Assembly: GCA_018127085.1 (NCBI GenBank)
Contig: CM030727.1
Span: 248,001-312,000 of the forward strand
Direction of reading: 5' to 3'
DNA from: Pneumocystis sp. 'macacae'
Lineage: Eukaryota > Ascomycota > Pneumocystomycetes > Pneumocystales > Pneumocystaceae
DNA: 64,000 bases
The position numbers and the translations under genes were made by a program. This document shows positions 60,735 through 64,000 of this stretch, in pieces. The first letter of the stretch is position 1. Each line of letters starts with the position of its first letter. Under the pieces are notes generated by a model that made no database searches, was not told where the DNA came from, and worked only from the letters and a program-made list of their open reading frames with translations.

Positions 60735-62767
60735 TCATTTACTCAAAATACTTTGTCCCTTAAAAGGACGCTGGGCCATAGCTTGTGAAGCTTTGGATGG
60801 TACTTGTTGCTAATAAACAAAATTAGAAGAGCAAATAATTAGATATAATTTACCTGTTGACTAGGTTCATTTTTTATTGTCTCATCAACTGATAAAATGA
60901 GAGTAGCTGCTTCTGTAGCTGATAAAATAGCATTTGTTTTCACTGAACTGGGTTCCCATATAAATTGTTCAAAATTATCAGCAACTCCTTCAGATTTGAC
61001 AGAAACACCAGTCCATATTTCACCTCTTGCATGAAGCATTCGTAAACTACTTAAAATATCAGTTGAATCAAAACCTGCGTTGTCACATAATTGTCGTGGA
61101 ATAACTTCTAATGCTTTTGCAAAAGACAAGATAATAAATTGTTGTTTACCAACAATAGTTCGAGAATACTCCCGTAAATATTTAGAAACTTCCATCTAGC
61201 CCATAAATTAACAATACATATATATATATTTAAACTTACTTCACATGCTCCTCCACCTGCCACAATAGAGTTATTCTTGATTGTCCGCCGAACAACCATG
61301 ATAGCATCATGAAGTGATCTTTCAACTTCAGCAATAAATTGTTCAGCACCCCCACGAAGAATTATAGTACATGATTTAGCCCCAGGACATCCTTCAAATA
61401 TATTAAACCGTTCACCACCAACTTGCCTTTCCTCGAAACTTGAGCATGTTCCAAGATTATGTGGCTGAATATTAAAACATGTAGATTGAATAGAACCACC
61501 AACTGCCATTACAACTCTATTCAAATCATCAGATGCAACTCTTCCAGCACAAAAGACATCATGATCAGCAAAATATTGAGTTGCTAAATCTCCTATAGGT
61601 AATTTTGATAATACAATTTTAGCACCAGTATTAACCAATGCTTCTAATTTTTCAAATATGATTCTCCATTCAGCATCTACAATAGCTTGATATTCCTAAA
61701 ACAATATGTCAAACTTAATTTTAAAACTGTCAAAAATACCGAAACTTCTTCTACTCTAACTTCAGCATTATCTTTTTCAGCTTTAAGCTCAAGTTCTACA
61801 TTCAAGCATACTATTTTAGGATTCTTATATGATTTTGGTTGTTGTTCAAATCCTGCATAAGAAAACGTTTTTTTAAAAGCTACTCCATGAATTAATAGAG
61901 AATCCTGAATTAAAAAATAAATAATAAAACAAAATAATAAAAATAAATACCTCAACAGCACCACCAAGCACTTTCTTAATGCCAATCAATTTCTCATTAA
62001 GCTCTTCATCAAGTGTTAAAACAGCATCAACTACCATTTTAGCAAAAATATCTTCATGAGAACGAATAAGCTTAGAAGACATTGATGTAGTTGCACACTT
62101 TACAAGATACTCATAAAACTTTCTAGACAAATATTAACCTCTTAAATTATTTATTAATGCAAAATTAATGTACTCTTTATTTGACTTCTCTATATTAACC
62201 GCAATTTCTTTTATCTTATCAACTGCAAGCTGACATGCCTTCCTATAACCCAATGAAATAATATTAGGGCTCACTCCTTCTTCTATATATGCCTTAGCTT
62301 CTTTTAAAAGCTCACCAGCAAGCATAACCACAGAAGTGGTCCCATCACCCACTTCTGCATCCTGACTTCTCTAAAAAGATATTAACATAATAGCTCGAGA
62401 AAAATTGATGCACTATACTGCGATATCAACAAGAATTCTGGTTGCCGGATGCACAATATCCAATAATTTCATAATCGTCGCCCCATCATTAGAAATAACC
62501 ATTTGACCTAAATTTTAGCTGAAATAAATACAATAAAAACATTATAAACACCTTTACTATCTACGATCAATTTATCTGCACCAAGAGGACCTAATGTTGT
62601 AGAAATAGTAGTTTGAATAGCAAGAACAGCATTAATATTAGACAATAATTGGCCTTTTCCTTGTGAATCATTTGTCCCTTCTTTAAGAACTAATATATTA
62701 TTAATATACATTTAAACATTCGCATATTCAAACCTATAATAGGAACACTTTCTTTAGGGAAAGACAT
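60735..62767 (-). CDS. CCT7: Chaperonin TRiC/CCT subunit eta
   Basis: Starts at ATG 62767 with [11 protein letters not shown], spliced in frame to [20 protein letters not shown] and then [17 protein letters not shown]. Family motifs follow: [13 protein letters not shown] with the ATP-site region, [100 protein letters not shown], and [20 protein letters not shown]. The final exon encodes [24 protein letters not shown] with TGA at 60735-60737. The eta subunit is part of the cytosolic chaperonin ring that folds actin and tubulin. About seven introns. A spacing of about 130 bp separates it from POL2 upstream. Confidence 0.93.
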
Positions 62768-62895
62768 AATTTCAATTTTTTTAAGATTTTTACTGATATT
62801 TTCGATGTTAACACCGACAAGTATATAAAATAATTATTTATTGTAAATTATATAATAAATATTTATACCAATACTTCTCCCCTCAACATAAAATA

Positions 62896-64000
62896 TTATT
62901 TGAACAAACCAAGAACATCCTCTAGCATCTTAAATCCGTATGCAATAGCAACATTGTTAATTATAGCAAAAAAATCTTGATAGTAATCAATTGTAGAAAC
63001 CCATTTACCTGAACATGTGCAGTATTCTTGTAAGTTACTCTCTTTTATTTTTTTACATTTTTCACAACGAAAATCTTGTATTTGATAAGTCATTATCATA
63101 TGTTGGACTTTTCCAATCAAAACTTCTTCAATAGCAAGTCTATTATATTCTGAAAAACATTGAAGGCATTTTAAAACAAACATTTTTTTTCCAAATTGAT
63201 CAGTTGAAAAAAGGCCATTATCTCTACAAAGATCAATATCACGTAAAAACCCACAATTTTGACAAATAACAGAGATTACATATGACCGACTTGGATTCTG
63301 AAAAATAGATTCAGGACTAAACTCACTAATATCCAATATTCTTAATAAATCTCTCCGTAACATTCTTACATCTAAAGAAAATTCCTTCACCAAGTCAAAA
63401 ACAGCACAGATACATTTTACAAATAACAATACAGAATTATCAATTTTTAAATGAGAACCTGGTAGATTAGGGACTTCAAAATCTACAGCTAATTTTGAAT
63501 CTCTAAAAGAATTGTTTTGTTGATAAACTAACAAAAAAGTACGTTTAAGCAAAGGTTTAGCTATTTCATTCAAAATAGTATTTTCACCTAACTCTTCTGA
63601 AGCTTGGGATTTATTCAGATGATCCTGACATTGATATTGAGTAGAGTATTCCTCCAATGCAGATAATTTTGATTTATACATAAGTGATATAAACTCTGTT
63701 ACCCAAACTTTAAATTCATCTTGAAGAATCTTGGGAAGAAAATTAGCAATATGCCAGTGAAGTATTGTATTTAAATCCTGCCCCTCCTTTATCTCTAAAC
63801 ATGCCTTTCCACCATAATTAACATCATCCATCCAAAGAAGATAGTCCCAATATTCTTTAATATTAATATCTAGAAAATTAAAAAGAGGTTTATTTCTAAT
63901 TGTTTTTATAATATATAACCCATATGTATACGCATTATCCAAATTTTTTTTAGTAGTTTGTATAAGAACACGGAATGTATTAGCAAACACTATTTTTGAA
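62896..64000 (-). CDS. POL2: DNA polymerase epsilon catalytic subunit, C-terminal part (partial)
   Basis: A single open exon running from the window edge to a stop at 62896-62898, about 367 residues. It contains the C-terminal CysA/CysB zinc modules of Pol2: VICQNCGFLRDIDLCRDNG, then FRCEKCKKIKESNLQEYCTC SGKW. Upstream helical segments include LLRRDLLRILDISEFSPES-like sequence and PGSHLKIDNSVLLFVKCICA, typical of the inactivated second polymerase half. The protein ends IAYGFKMLEDVLGLF K. The C-terminal half binds Dpb2 and is needed for replisome assembly. The polymerase domain itself lies outside the window. Confidence 0.92.
   Translation of the reverse strand, partial: SKIVFANTFRVLIQTTKKNLDNAYTYGLYIIKTIRNKPLFNFLDINIKEYWDYLLWMDDVNYGGKACLEIKEGQDLNTILHWHIANFLPKILQDEFKVWVTEFISLMYKSKLSALEEYSTQYQCQDHLNKSQASEELGENTILNEIAKPLLKRTFLLVYQQNNSFRDSKLAVDFEVPNLPGSHLKIDNSVLLFVKCICAVFDLVKEFSLDVRMLRRDLLRILDISEFSPESIFQNPSRSYVISVICQNCGFLRDIDLCRDNGLFSTDQFGKKMFVLKCLQCFSEYNRLAIEEVLIGKVQHMIMTYQIQDFRCEKCKKIKESNLQEYCTCSGKWVSTIDYYQDFFAIINNVAIAYGFKMLEDVLGLFK

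Overview
The window looks like nuclear DNA of an ascomycete fungus close to Pneumocystis (Taphrinomycotina). The evidence is the strong A+T bias (roughly 70% or more by eye over most of the window), genes cut by many very short introns of about 35-55 nt (GTAxGT...TAG), short intergenic gaps, and a purely housekeeping gene set. The genus is an inference; no rRNA or surface-glycoprotein gene is present to settle it.

Layout: 1-388 is the 3' end of an unrecognised gene. 559-9511 (-) is a giant neurofibromin/IRA-type Ras GTPase-activating protein. Then follow RPN6 (proteasome lid), an SMARCD/Rsc6-type SWIB remodeller subunit, DPH5 (-), an APC-family permease (-), a polytopic membrane protein of unknown role, a class I histone deacetylase (-), an MFS transporter (-), tRNA-Ile(AAU) and POL1 (DNA polymerase alpha).

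From about 30.0 to 34.9 kb base composition changes sharply. A G+C-rich island, about two thirds G+C in its core by eye, holds an unrecognised coiled-coil gene, AAR2 (U5 snRNP assembly), RPS14 and RPS16. G+C rises and falls gradually at the edges, into TAZ1 on the right. Inside the island are inverted arrays of TATGCG-like units and palindromic promoter motifs resembling RFX X-boxes.

The A+T-rich background then resumes with a kinesin-14 (-), ACC1, ENV10/TMEM208, a NudE-family dynein regulator, TRS20 (-), TIP20/RINT1, a protein tyrosine phosphatase, SPT7 (SAGA, -), CCT7 (-) and the C-terminal part of POL2 (DNA polymerase epsilon, -, cut by the window edge).

Functionally the genes cover growth control (Ras-GAP, HDAC, SAGA, SWI/SNF or RSC), DNA replication (POL1, POL2), translation (RPS14, RPS16, DPH5, tRNA), protein folding and turnover (CCT7, RPN6), lipid metabolism (ACC1, TAZ1) and trafficking or transport (TRS20, TIP20, ENV10, kinesin, NudE, permeases). 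They do not form a single pathway cluster. The unusual part is the island and the cis-elements in its promoters.
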